From an uncultured Bacteroides sp. (GTDB taxonomy: Bacteria; Bacteroidota; Bacteroidia; Bacteroidales; Bacteroidaceae): DNA of 60,968 nucleotides. Shown piece by piece: positions 26,910 through 35,596 of the stretch. The first letter of the stretch is position 1. Each line of letters begins with the position of its first letter. Below the pieces are notes generated by a model. That model did not search any database, had not been told where the DNA came from, and saw only the letters and a program-made list of their open reading frames with translations. The stretch is taken from assembly GCF_958445495.1 (NCBI RefSeq), contig NZ_CAUCSQ010000025.1, positions 1-60,968 of the forward strand, read 5' to 3'. A program made the position numbers and the translations under genes.

Positions 26910-27614
26910 TTATTTTTTTCTTGTAAAAAGTGATAGCAGGATATACCATACGATGATGGCTGCAAAGCCGGTGATTCCCAAAAACGCAAGAAAAGGAATG
27001 CAGACAATCAGGAATATGAAACTGATTTTGTTGTCTTTCCACGAAAGATTCTTGAATTTTAGAGAGAACATCGGTATTTCGGATACCAGTAATCCTGAAA
27101 ACAGGCATACCAATAGGAGAAGACAGACCGGATGGAAGTTCCCGGAAACCAGGAAATCATGCGCTCCGGTCACCAAAGAACCCCAGAACAGGGCGTTTGC
27201 GGGAACCGGAAGTCCGATGAAAGAGCTTGTCTGGCGTGTATCGTTGTTGAACTTCGCCAGTCGCAATGCGGAGAAGACCGAGAGCAGAAACGCTGCGTAG
27301 GGCAGATAAGAAGCAAACGGTTCCATGCCTGCCGGATAGTGCATCTCTTTGAACAGCGAGAATACGATGAGCGAAGGGGCTACGCCGAAACTGACATCGT
27401 CTGCAAGGGAATCCAAATCCTTGCCGATAACGGAATGTGCATTGAGGGCGCGTGCCAGCAGCCCGTCGAAAAAATCAAATACGGCGCTTAGGACGATAAA
27501 GGATAAAGCCAGTTCGTATCTGGCTTCGAAAGCCATCACGCAAGCTATACAACCGGAAAAAAGGTTTAGGCAGGTTACTGTATTCGGAATATTGTTTTTG
27601 ATAACGTTTGTCAT
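26910..27614 (-). CDS. pssA: CDP-diacylglycerol--serine O-phosphatidyltransferase
   Basis: The 234-residue integral membrane protein carries the complete CDP-alcohol phosphatidyltransferase motif D-G-x2-A-R-x8-G-x3-D-x3-D (DGLLAR...GKDLDSLAD) near residue 48. It makes phosphatidylserine from CDP-diacylglycerol and serine. The gene directly follows psd with a 10-bp gap, so both steps of phosphatidylethanolamine synthesis are co-expressed. Confidence 0.94.
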   Translation of the reverse strand: MTNVIKNNIPNTVTCLNLFSGCIACVMAFEARYELALSFIVLSAVFDFFDGLLARALNAHSVIGKDLDSLADDVSFGVAPSLIVFSLFKEMHYPAGMEPFASYLPYAAFLLSVFSALRLAKFNNDTRQTSSFIGLPVPANALFWGSLVTGAHDFLVSGNFHPVCLLLLVCLFSGLLVSEIPMFSLKFKNLSWKDNKISFIFLIVCIPFLAFLGITGFAAIIVWYILLSLFTRKK

Positions 27615-27624
27615 TGCGACCGAA

Positions 27625-28311
27625 TTATTTAAGTTTGGCGATAACCGTCTGGTTACCGGTCGTTAATTGTCCCATAGTGACACAGACTTCCGTGCCGACG
27701 GGCAGATATACGTCCACCCGGGAACCGAACTTGATGAATCCCATGTGTTCGTCGATATAACATTCTTCTCCCACTTCCGCATAGGTGACGATACGGCGTG
27801 CTACGGCCCCGGCAATCTGGCGGGTCAATATCTCTACTCCTTCCGGGGTTTCGATTACGACTGTGGAACGTTCGTTTTCCGTACTGGCTTTCGGCAACCA
27901 GGCTTTCATGAAATTACCGTTATGATGGGCAACTTTCTTGATTGTACCGTCTACCGGATACCAGTTGGCATGCACGTTCACGATACTCATGAAAATTGAA
28001 ATCATTAACCGTCGGTCATGAAAATATTCGTTTTCATCCACTTCTTCGATGACTACGATTTTTCCGTCAGCAGGAGCAACTACGATTTTCTCGGTGTCCT
28101 TTCCGAAAAGACGAATCGGGCAACGGAAGAAATTCACCATTAGCAGATAAACTGCGATACTGGCTACTGCTACCACATAAAAGGGTATTTTGCAATCGAT
28201 TCCCCAGTAGAGAGCGGCGTTAATCGATAGCAATAGCAAAAAGCTACCCCATAGTATATGTGTGCCTTCGCGGTGAATACGTATCTTTTTTAATTTTTTT
28301 AGTCGACCCAT
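27625..28311 (-). CDS. psd: Phosphatidylserine decarboxylase
   Basis: The 228-residue protein is the short bacterial type. The sequence GFIKFGSRVDVYLP near the C-terminus contains the Gly-Ser self-cleavage site that yields the pyruvoyl prosthetic group (FGS here, where other branches have LGST). VVAPADGKIVVIEE and FMSIVNVHANWYPVDG are further hallmarks, and a membrane helix pair lies near residues 20-55. It decarboxylates the product of PssA to phosphatidylethanolamine. It is first in its operon, with a TATTTTTG element upstream. Confidence 0.94.
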   Translation of the reverse strand: MGRLKKLKKIRIHREGTHILWGSFLLLLSINAALYWGIDCKIPFYVVAVASIAVYLLMVNFFRCPIRLFGKDTEKIVVAPADGKIVVIEEVDENEYFHDRRLMISIFMSIVNVHANWYPVDGTIKKVAHHNGNFMKAWLPKASTENERSTVVIETPEGVEILTRQIAGAVARRIVTYAEVGEECYIDEHMGFIKFGSRVDVYLPVGTEVCVTMGQLTTGNQTVIAKLK

Positions 28312-28336
28312 GAATGCTGTTTAATGATATTGCCTG

Positions 28337-28344
28337 CAAAAATA
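28337..28344 (-). promoter_or_regulatory. Bacteroides -7 element for psd-pssA
   Basis: The minus strand reads TATTTTTG 26 bp before psd, in the divergent region shared with dnaE. Confidence 0.6.
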
Positions 28345-28411
28345 TACTTAATTTAAAAAATCAGCAAGTAAATCAGCATAGAAATACGAATGTTGATAAC
28401 TTTTTGAAGAT

Positions 28412-28419
28412 TATTTTTG
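28412..28419 (+). promoter_or_regulatory. Bacteroides -7 element for dnaE
   Basis: TATTTTTG lies 52 bp before the dnaE start, with TTG 16 bp upstream (28393-28395). Confidence 0.5.
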
Positions 28420-28471
28420 TTAATCGCGTGAGAGGTCGTAATTTTATGCCATCAAATAAAGACTTATCATT

Positions 28472-31400
28472 ATGCAGGATTTCGTTCATTTGCACGTTCA
28501 TACCCAGTATTCTCTTTTGGACGGCCAGGCCAGCGTGGCTCGTCTGGTCGATAAGGCCATGCAGAACGGTATGAAAGGTATTGCCATAACCGACCATGGA
28601 AATATGTTCGGCATCAAGGAATTTACGAACTACGTCAACAAGAAGAACAGCGGTCCGAGAGGGGAAATCAAAGACCTGAAAAAGCGGATAGCGGGAATTG
28701 AGGCGGGCACTGTCGAGTGCGGGGATAAGGAAGCGGAGATTGCTGCCTGTAATGCTAAGATTGCAGAGGCTGAGAATAAGCTGTTCAAACCGATTATCGG
28801 TTGTGAAATGTATGTCGCCCGTCGTACGATGGACCTTAAAGAAGGAAAACAGGACCAGAGCGGATATCACCTCATTGTGCTGGCGAAAAATGAAAAAGGA
28901 TACCATAATCTGATTAAGTTGGTGTCGCATGCGTGGACGCGGGGCTATTATATGCGTCCGCGTACCGACCGCAGCGAACTGGAAAAATATCACGAAGGGC
29001 TTATTATCTGTTCGGCGTGTCTCGGCGGCGAGGTCCCGAAACGGATTACTGCCGGACAGTTTGCGGAAGCTGAAGAGGCGATACAATGGTATAAGAATCT
29101 GTTTGGCGATGACTATTATCTGGAGTTGCAACGTCATAAAGCGACCGTTCCCCGTGCCAATCACGAGTGTTATCCGTTGCAGGTGAATGTGAACAAGCAC
29201 CTGATAGAGTATGCCAAGAAATTCGATATCAAGCTGATTTGCACGAATGACGTCCATTTTGTGGATGAGGAAAATGCGGAAGCGCACGACCGTTTGATTT
29301 GTCTGAGTACCGGTAAGGATTTGGAAGACCCTACCCGTATGCTTTATACCAAACAGGAATGGATGAAGACGCGCGAGGAGATGAACGAGCTTTTTGCCGA
29401 TGTGCCTGAGGCGTTGAGCAATACGCTGGAGATTCTTGACAAGGTGGAATATTATTCCATCGACCATGCGCCTATCATGCCTACTTTTGCCATTCCTGAG
29501 GAGTTCGGAACGGAGGAGGCTTATCGGGCGAAGTTTACGGAAAAAGACTTGTTTGACGAGTTTACCCAGGATGAACACGGCAATGTGGTGTTGAGTGAAG
29601 AGGATGCGAAGGCGAAAATCAAACGCCTGGGCGGTTATGATAAACTCTATCGTATCAAGCTGGAAGGGGATTATCTTGCGAAGCTGGCTTTTGACGGGGC
29701 GAAAAGTATTTATGGCGACCCGCTTTCCGAAGAGGTGAAGGAACGTCTCAATTTTGAGCTGTACATCATGAAAACGATGGGTTTCCCCGGATACTTTTTG
29801 ATTGTGCAGGACTTTATCAATGCGGCGCGTAAGGAACTGGGGGTATCGGTGGGGCCGGGACGCGGTTCGGCTGCCGGTTCGGCAGTGGCTTATTGTCTGG
29901 GGATTACGAAGATTGACCCGATTCAGTATGATTTGCTGTTCGAGCGTTTCCTGAATCCGGACCGTATCTCATTGCCTGATATTGATGTGGACTTCGATGA
30001 CGACGGCCGGGGCGAGGTGCTCCGTTGGGTAACGAACAAGTACGGGCAGGAAAAGGTGGCCCATATCATTACTTACGGCACTATGGCGACGAAGATGGCT
30101 ATCAAGGACGTGGCACGGGTACAGAAGTTGCCGTTGTCCGAATCCGACCGCCTGTGCAAGCTGGTTCCCGATAAGATTCCCGACAAGAAATTGAACTTGC
30201 CGAATGCCATTGCGTATGTGCCGGAGTTACAGGCTGCCGAAGCTTCTTCGGACCCCTTGCTGCACGACACGATTAAATATGCCAAAATGCTCGAAGGCAA
30301 TGTGCGCGGTACGGGTGTGCATGCCTGTGGCACGATTATTTGCCGTGACGATATTACCGACTGGGTTCCCGTAAGTACCGCCGATGATAAGGAAACGGGT
30401 GAAAAAATGCTGGTGACCCAGTATGAAGGTTCGGTAATCGAGGACACGGGATTGATTAAGATGGACTTTCTCGGTCTGAAAACTCTTTCCATTATTAAGG
30501 AGGCGGTAGAGAATATCCGCTTGAGCCGTAATGTGGAGATAGACGTAGACCAGATAGATATTAACGACCCGGCTACTTATAAGTTATACAGTGACGGGCG
30601 CACGGTCGGGACATTCCAGTTTGAATCTGCCGGTATGCAGAAGTACTTGCGCGAATTGCAGCCTTCTACTTTTGAGGATTTGATTGCCATGAATGCCCTC
30701 TACCGTCCGGGACCGATGGATTATATTCCTGATTTTATCGACCGCAAGCACGGACGTAAGCCGATTGAATACGATATTCCGATAATGGAGAAGTATTTGA
30801 AGGATACGTATGGCATTACTGTGTATCAGGAGCAGGTGATGCTTTTGTCGCGTTTGCTGGCGGACTTTACACGTGGCGAGTCCGACGCCCTCCGGAAGGC
30901 AATGGGTAAAAAACTGCGCGATAAGCTGGACCACATGAAACCTAAATTCATTGAGGGCGGGCGGAAAAACGGGCATGACCCGAAAGTCCTTGAAAAGATA
31001 TGGACGGACTGGGAGAAATTCGCCTCTTACGCTTTCAATAAGTCACACGCTACCTGTTATTCGTGGGTGGCTTATCAGACAGCTTATCTCAAGGCGAATT
31101 ATCCTTCCGAGTATATGGCAGCCGTAATGAGCCGAAGCTTGTCGAATATTACGGATATCACGAAGTTGATGGACGAGTGTAAGGCAATGGGGATTCTGAC
31201 GTTGGGGCCGGATGTCAATGAAAGTAACTTGAAGTTTACGGTGAACCATGACGGGAATATCCGTTTCGGGCTTGGAGCCGTGAAAGGGGTAGGCGAGGCT
31301 GCCGTACAGAGTATTGTGGAGGAACGCAGGAAAAACGGTCCTTTCCGCGGAATCTTTGATTTTGTGCAGCGTGTCAATCTGAATGCCTGCAATAAGAAGA

Positions 31401-32278
31401 ATATGGAATGTCTGGCGCTGGCGGGAGGATTCGACAGTTTCCCGGAATTGAAGCGGGAACAGTATTTTGCCGTGAATTCCAAAGGGGAAGTATTCTTGGA
31501 AACGTTAATGAAGTATGGCAACCGGTATCAGGTCGATAAGGCTGCTGCCGTCAATTCGTTGTTCGGGGGTGAGAATATAATTGATGTCGCTACTCCTGAG
31601 ATACCCCAGGGGGTGGAACGCTGGAATGCTCTTGAGCGTTTGAACAAGGAACGTGATTTGGTAGGTATCTATCTTTCCGCTCATCCGCTGGATGAATTTT
31701 CCATTGTCCTGGAGCATGTATGTAATACACGCATGTCGGAACTGGAGGATAAGGCTGCTTTGGCCGGACGTGAAATTACAATGGGGGGAATTGTTACGGG
31801 TGTTCGCCGTGGAGTCAGCAAGAATGGAAATCCGTATGGCATCGCTAAGATTGAAGATTATTCCGGTTCCGCCGAGATTCCGTTCTGGGGGAATGACTGG
31901 GTGACTTATCAGGGGTATCTCAATGAAGGGATGTTCTTGTATATTAAAGCCCGCTGCCAGGCGAAACAGTGGAGGCAAGACGAATTGGAGGTCAAAATCA
32001 CTTCGATGGAACTTCTTCCCGATGTAAAGGACGAGTTGATACGGAAGATTACGATTATCATCCCTTTGTCGGTGTTGAATACGGCCCTGATTACCGAATT
32101 GGCGACATTGACAAAGAAACATCCCGGCAATACGGAGCTTTATTTTAAGGTGACGGATGATGCGGATAGCAGTCATATGTCGGTTGATTTGATTTCCCGT
32201 CCGGTCAGGCTTTCGGTAGGAAAAGATTTGATAACTTATTTGGAGGAACGTCCGGAATTAGGATTCCATATAAATTGA
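28472..32278 (+). CDS. dnaE: DNA polymerase III alpha subunit
   Basis: The 1268-residue protein is the replicative polymerase catalytic subunit. Domains in order: PHP (FVHLHVHTQYSLLDG at residues 3-17), palm with GPGRGSAAGS (about 465) and the catalytic aspartates in PDIDVDFDD (about 501-509), fingers, helix-hairpin-helix region (GAVKGVGEAAV, about 935) and a C-terminal OB domain (GIVTGVRRGVSKNGNPYGIAKIEDYSG, about 1108). An extra charged stretch at residues 60-105 in the PHP domain appears to be a lineage-specific insertion. It appears to be monocistronic, followed by two tandem terminators. Confidence 0.97.
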   Translation: MQDFVHLHVHTQYSLLDGQASVARLVDKAMQNGMKGIAITDHGNMFGIKEFTNYVNKKNSGPRGEIKDLKKRIAGIEAGTVECGDKEAEIAACNAKIAEAENKLFKPIIGCEMYVARRTMDLKEGKQDQSGYHLIVLAKNEKGYHNLIKLVSHAWTRGYYMRPRTDRSELEKYHEGLIICSACLGGEVPKRITAGQFAEAEEAIQWYKNLFGDDYYLELQRHKATVPRANHECYPLQVNVNKHLIEYAKKFDIKLICTNDVHFVDEENAEAHDRLICLSTGKDLEDPTRMLYTKQEWMKTREEMNELFADVPEALSNTLEILDKVEYYSIDHAPIMPTFAIPEEFGTEEAYRAKFTEKDLFDEFTQDEHGNVVLSEEDAKAKIKRLGGYDKLYRIKLEGDYLAKLAFDGAKSIYGDPLSEEVKERLNFELYIMKTMGFPGYFLIVQDFINAARKELGVSVGPGRGSAAGSAVAYCLGITKIDPIQYDLLFERFLNPDRISLPDIDVDFDDDGRGEVLRWVTNKYGQEKVAHIITYGTMATKMAIKDVARVQKLPLSESDRLCKLVPDKIPDKKLNLPNAIAYVPELQAAEASSDPLLHDTIKYAKMLEGNVRGTGVHACGTIICRDDITDWVPVSTADDKETGEKMLVTQYEGSVIEDTGLIKMDFLGLKTLSIIKEAVENIRLSRNVEIDVDQIDINDPATYKLYSDGRTVGTFQFESAGMQKYLRELQPSTFEDLIAMNALYRPGPMDYIPDFIDRKHGRKPIEYDIPIMEKYLKDTYGITVYQEQVMLLSRLLADFTRGESDALRKAMGKKLRDKLDHMKPKFIEGGRKNGHDPKVLEKIWTDWEKFASYAFNKSHATCYSWVAYQTAYLKANYPSEYMAAVMSRSLSNITDITKLMDECKAMGILTLGPDVNESNLKFTVNHDGNIRFGLGAVKGVGEAAVQSIVEERRKNGPFRGIFDFVQRVNLNACNKKNMECLALAGGFDSFPELKREQYFAVNSKGEVFLETLMKYGNRYQVDKAAAVNSLFGGENIIDVATPEIPQGVERWNALERLNKERDLVGIYLSAHPLDEFSIVLEHVCNTRMSELEDKAALAGREITMGGIVTGVRRGVSKNGNPYGIAKIEDYSGSAEIPFWGNDWVTYQGYLNEGMFLYIKARCQAKQWRQDELEVKITSMELLPDVKDELIRKITIIIPLSVLNTALITELATLTKKHPGNTELYFKVTDDADSSHMSVDLISRPVRLSVGKDLITYLEERPELGFHIN

Positions 32279-32366
32279 TTGCAGTTGCAATAGGCGCTGA
32301 TTGTCGGCAGCCTGCGGATTGTAGGATGGAGGCCTTATTTGACCGGCCCGTTTCTCTGACCGAAAC

Positions 32367-32410
32367 AAAAGGAGGCAATTCTTTATTTTGAAGAGCTTGC
32401 CTCCTTTTTT
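32367..32410 (+). terminator. Intrinsic terminator of dnaE
   Basis: AAAAGGAGGCAA at 32367-32378 pairs exactly with 32397-32408, followed by the T-run to 32410. It lies about 90 bp after the stop codon. Confidence 0.88.
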
Positions 32411-32472
32411 TATTCCGGCAAAAATAACTGTAACGGCACGGTTGGGATTAGCCGGATTTTTGAATGAAGAGG

Positions 32473-32505
32473 AGGTAGTATTGTCATGATACTGCCTCTT
32501 TTTTT
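32473..32505 (+). terminator. Second terminator after dnaE
   Basis: AGGTAGTAT (32473-32481) pairs with ATACTGCCT (32489-32497) with one G-T wobble and a 7-nt loop, followed by seven T (32499-32505). Confidence 0.75.
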
Positions 32506-33002
32506 GTTTCGGCGCTTTTCCGGGGACTTATTTCCGTGGCCGCTAAAATATCTGCTGAAAAAATGCATGGGGAAGTTCGATGAAGTTGGAATAAAAATAA
32601 ACGGTATGAAAAGGGTTTGCGGATTCCGGTTGTGATTTTTCTTTCGCAATAATTGTATATGAAATAATATCCATGCAAACTTTTCCCGTCGTTTACTGTT
32701 GTACACAGAAAAACGAAGTCGGATGTGTTTTGTTTTTGGCTCTTATATGCGTAAGTATTACATGGAGATATATTATTTGTTATTGGTTTGAAAGCTGTGA
32801 AAATAGAAAGACAGGTTGTCGGTTAATTGCCTGAGGAGGCTGGTTGGGAAGATGTTCCTCTGTAAAGGGTTGATGGAGAGTGAATGACGGTAATGACTGT
32901 TATAGGTTCGGATGGATACTGTTTATTCGGGCTATTCAGGATTTATGGGGGTCGTGTATTCTGTTATCCATTCCAATAAATTATTAATATATAGAAGTAA
33001 TA
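32506..33002. other. Non-coding boundary between dnaE and the capsule locus
   Basis: This stretch has no supportable gene on either strand. It is AT-rich, contains no exact TAnnTTTG element that I can find upstream of the recombinase gene, and has no evident inverted repeats. It probably holds the recombinase promoter in a non-consensus form. Confidence 0.5.
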
Positions 33003-34211
33003 ATGGCAACAATAAAATTAAAATTCCGTGCTTCTTCCGTTGAAATGAAGGAAGGCACGCTTTTCTACCAAGTGATTCATAACCGTGTAGCAAGACAGAT
33101 TCGTACCAGTTATAAAGTGTACCAGTCTGAATGGGATAATCTTCGTTCGGAGATAGTGCTGCCTCCCGGCATTGGGGAGAATCGTCGGCTCTATCTTCTT
33201 TCGGTGCAGACAGCACTGGCAAATGACATGTCCCGTCTGAGGGGTATCATTACATGGCTGGAACATACGTGCGTTTTTTATACTGCCGATAAAGTGGTGG
33301 AATTATATACTACCCAGGCAGATTGTGCCGGATTTATATCCTTTACCCGAAATTTGATTGGACAGTTGCGGCAGATTGGGAAAACACGTACTGCTGAGAC
33401 CTATACGACTACACTCAACAGTTTCATGAGATTTATGAATGGTAAGGATATTTCTTTGAATGAGGTGGATTCCGGTTTTATGGTGGAATATGAGACCTGG
33501 CTGAAATCGACCGGTGTCTGTCCGAATACCACTTCTTTTTATATTCGTAATTTACGTGCCATTTACAATCGGGCGGTGGAAAAGGAGATGGTTATACAGC
33601 GTAACCCGTTCAAACATGTATATACGGGGATAGATAAGACTGTGAAACGCGCCGTGTCATTGAGGGTAATCCGCCGGATACGTGATTTGGACCTGTCATC
33701 GAATCCTTCCATGGATTTGGCAAGGAATCTCTTTATGTTTTCGTTTTATACCCGCGGAATGTCTTTTATTGACATGGCATTTTTGAAGAAGAAAGACCTT
33801 CGGAACGGCATCTTGTCCTATCGCAGGCAGAAAACGGGACAACAGTTGTTTATCAAATGGGAGAAGCCCATGCAGGAGATTGTTGATAAGTATGACACGG
33901 CGGGAACGCCTTATTTACTGCCTATCATACAAGACCCTGCAAAGGACGAGAGGCGGCAGTACAAGAATGCCGCGCATCTGGTGAATAGCCACCTGAAAAG
34001 AATCGGGAAAAGGCTCGGACTGAATATCCCGCTTACGACGTATGTTGCCAGGCATGGATGGGCCAGCATCGCCCAAAGTAAAAATATTCCTATTTCTATC
34101 ATTAGCAAGGCTATGGGGCATGACTCTGAGGGGACAACCCGAATCTATCTCGCTTCTTTAGATACTTCTATAGTGGATAAAGCCAACAGCATCATATTGA
34201 AATCCCTCTAA
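33003..34211 (+). CDS. Tyrosine-type site-specific recombinase, likely capsule promoter invertase
   Basis: The 402-residue protein has the three-part Bacteroides integrase layout: an arm-binding domain (about 1-90), a SAM-like core-binding domain (about 105-200) and a catalytic domain. Catalytic-region features are the first arginine in FYTRGMSFIDMAFL, YVARHGWASIAQSKNIPISIISKAMGH with the second arginine and conserved histidines, and the nucleophile tyrosine in TTRIYLAS. No excision gene, attachment-site repeat or mobile cargo is nearby. The gene stands 344 bp upstream of an inverted-repeat-bounded promoter segment. Comparable recombinases beside Bacteroides capsule and surface loci act as local DNA invertases, so that is the likely job; the pairing is inferred from position. 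Confidence 0.88.
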   Translation: MATIKLKFRASSVEMKEGTLFYQVIHNRVARQIRTSYKVYQSEWDNLRSEIVLPPGIGENRRLYLLSVQTALANDMSRLRGIITWLEHTCVFYTADKVVELYTTQADCAGFISFTRNLIGQLRQIGKTRTAETYTTTLNSFMRFMNGKDISLNEVDSGFMVEYETWLKSTGVCPNTTSFYIRNLRAIYNRAVEKEMVIQRNPFKHVYTGIDKTVKRAVSLRVIRRIRDLDLSSNPSMDLARNLFMFSFYTRGMSFIDMAFLKKKDLRNGILSYRRQKTGQQLFIKWEKPMQEIVDKYDTAGTPYLLPIIQDPAKDERRQYKNAAHLVNSHLKRIGKRLGLNIPLTTYVARHGWASIAQSKNIPISIISKAMGHDSEGTTRIYLASLDTSIVDKANSIILKSL

Positions 34212-34555
34212 TCGGTTTCTCTTTTCATTTCATAGACTGCCAAGTGCCGATTGCTTTGCAGTTTATGACTTGCACCTCCCGGCTAATCCCACTATGAATT
34301 TGCAGTTTTTCTGATAGTATTTGCAAATATGTGCTTTCAATGAAAGTGTTCTGATAAAGCGCTGTTCCTTGTTTTGAGGGAAAAGAGGCCATATCGCTTA
34401 GCTCTATTTTGCCTTGTTCCGAAACCCTTTATTCTTTTGATTGATGTCCGGTTTCTGAAAAAGTTGAGCATCGGGGTACTATTTCCGGCCGGACCCTTTT
34501 ATAAAGGAAAAGTAAATTATAAAGAAGCGTGAAGTTTGCGTAGGGACTGAAAAAC
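34212..34555. other. Non-coding region between the recombinase gene and the invertible segment
   Basis: No gene is supportable. TTTGCAGTTT occurs twice as a direct repeat (34255-34264 and 34299-34308), and its core appears inverted inside the invertible segment (CTGCAAA at 34581-34587). These could be accessory recombinase-binding sites, but this is speculative. Confidence 0.45.
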
Positions 34556-34573
34556 TCTCTTCGTAAGAGAAGT
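34556..34573 (+). repeat. Left inverted repeat of the invertible promoter
   Basis: TCTCTTCGTAAGAGAAGT is the exact complement of 34751-34768. The unit is itself a palindrome (TCTCTT-CGT-AAGAGA). Confidence 0.93.
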
Positions 34574-34750
34574 ATTAACGCTGCAAAAGTACGTAATTTA
34601 TTGAATACAAAAGCATAAAAGCAACATTTTTTTTAAAGCATGTTTCTGCCTGGAAAAAAGTTCGCTTAACACAAGTTGAGTGAAACCGGTTATAGGCAAA
34701 ATACAACCTGTTTGTTTATCAATAAATTAGGCTAATCATAATTTACTATC
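34574..34750. promoter_or_regulatory. Invertible 177-bp promoter segment of the capsule locus (OFF orientation)
   Basis: The segment is bounded by perfect 18-bp inverted repeats and lies between a tyrosine recombinase gene and upxY, the standard arrangement of phase-variable Bacteroides capsule promoters. The only TAnnTTTG element I find in it is on the minus strand (34584-34591), pointing back toward the recombinase gene. No matching element faces upxY. In the sequenced molecule the capsule operon should therefore be silent; inversion would turn the promoter toward upxY and place the -7 element about 200 bp upstream of its start codon. Confidence 0.85.
34584..34611 (-). promoter_or_regulatory. 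Capsule promoter, currently pointing away from the operon
   Basis: On the minus strand TTTG (34608-34611), a 16-bp spacer and TACTTTTG (34584-34591) form a Bacteroides-type promoter. The spacer is slightly short for the consensus. Confidence 0.7.
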
Positions 34751-34768
34751 ACTTCTCTTACGAAGAGA
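34751..34768 (-). repeat. Right inverted repeat of the invertible promoter
   Basis: ACTTCTCTTACGAAGAGA is the exact complement of the left repeat at 34556-34573. Confidence 0.93.
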
Positions 34769-34940
34769 AATATCAGAATCAGACTGTAAATAGGGGGTTG
34801 AAAGTATCTTGTATGGTGGAGATGAAGGAATGCGATAATAATGGGGAGAAATCTCTAACTTTTGCGGATTTGGGTTGTAACTGCTTGATATATAATGAAT
34901 TTTGTATTCAAGCAGGATTAGAAGATTTATACAGAACTGT
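34769..34940 (+). promoter_or_regulatory. 5' leader of the capsule operon
   Basis: This 172-bp stretch separates the invertible segment from the upxY start and would be the fixed untranslated leader when the promoter is ON. UpxY proteins are known to act through the leader of their own locus, so this is the likely site of antitermination. A near-consensus TAACTTTTG (34857-34865, one T too many) is present but has no -33 partner. Confidence 0.5.
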
Positions 34941-35492
34941 ATGACGGCATCTGCAGAAATCGAGGAAAAGAAGTGTTGGTATGTGATGCGTGACCTTAAA
35001 CGCCCCAATGCCAAATTACCTGCTTATAAACAACTCGGTGATGAGTCTATAGAAGTGTTTACTCCTATGAGGTGGCATCTGGCGTTGAAAAACGGCAAAC
35101 GTGTACGGGAGAAAGTGCCGTTTATACGGGATTTGCTTTTTGTTCATGCCACGCAGGAGGTTATTCATCCGCTTGTTCGTAAAATTCCGACCCTTCAATA
35201 CCGTTATCTGAAGGGGGGCGGTTATTGCCGGCCTATGATTGTTGCCGATTGGGATATGGAGCGTTTTATACACGCTGTCAAAAGTTCGGAAAATCCCAGA
35301 TATTATTTGCCTGAAGAGGTAAGCGATGTTATGTGCGGCCGCATGATTCGTATCATCGGCGGTCCTTTTGAGGGCTATGAAGGCCGTTTGCTCACTACCC
35401 GCGGTTCTAAGGTGAAACGCCTGCTTGTCGAATTGCCTAATTTCTTTTGGGTGGGTGTGGAAGTCAGCCCGGATTTGATAGAGATATTATAG
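34941..35492 (+). CDS. upxY: UpxY-family capsule transcription antiterminator (NusG-like)
   Basis: The 183-residue protein is a specialised NusG paralogue. The N-terminal NGN domain starts at KKCWYVMRDLKRPNAKL and includes the region KVPFIRDLLFVHAT; the C-terminal KOW domain contains IIGGPFEGYEGRLL. UpxY proteins stop premature termination in the leader of their own capsule operon. I start at the ATG at 34941; an in-frame TTG at 34902 would add thirteen poorly conserved residues. It is the first gene after the invertible promoter. The usual upxZ partner gene does not follow; the next gene, 104 bp on, is biosynthetic. Confidence 0.92.
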   Translation: MTASAEIEEKKCWYVMRDLKRPNAKLPAYKQLGDESIEVFTPMRWHLALKNGKRVREKVPFIRDLLFVHATQEVIHPLVRKIPTLQYRYLKGGGYCRPMIVADWDMERFIHAVKSSENPRYYLPEEVSDVMCGRMIRIIGGPFEGYEGRLLTTRGSKVKRLLVELPNFFWVGVEVSPDLIEIL

Positions 35493-35596
35493 CTCCATCC
35501 GGTGAAATTCAAAGTGAGGACGTTTAAACCGCTACCGGCAAGTATCAATCGGACCGATTGATTTTCGGATTTTAATTTTAGCTTGTTTATACTGCA

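Noticed and set aside
28373..29578. 401-codon open frame opposite the start of dnaE
   Set aside because: It is fully antisense to the conserved PHP domain of dnaE and has no domain pattern.
33003..34768. Integrase gene taken as evidence for an integrated mobile element
   Set aside because: No tRNA target, direct-repeat attachment sites, mobilisation or conjugation genes are seen; the adjacent inverted repeats around a promoter favour a DNA invertase.
34857..34865. TAACTTTTG as a fixed upxY promoter outside the invertible segment
   Set aside because: It has one base too many for the TAnnTTTG consensus and no TTTG at -33; the promoter inside the segment fits better.
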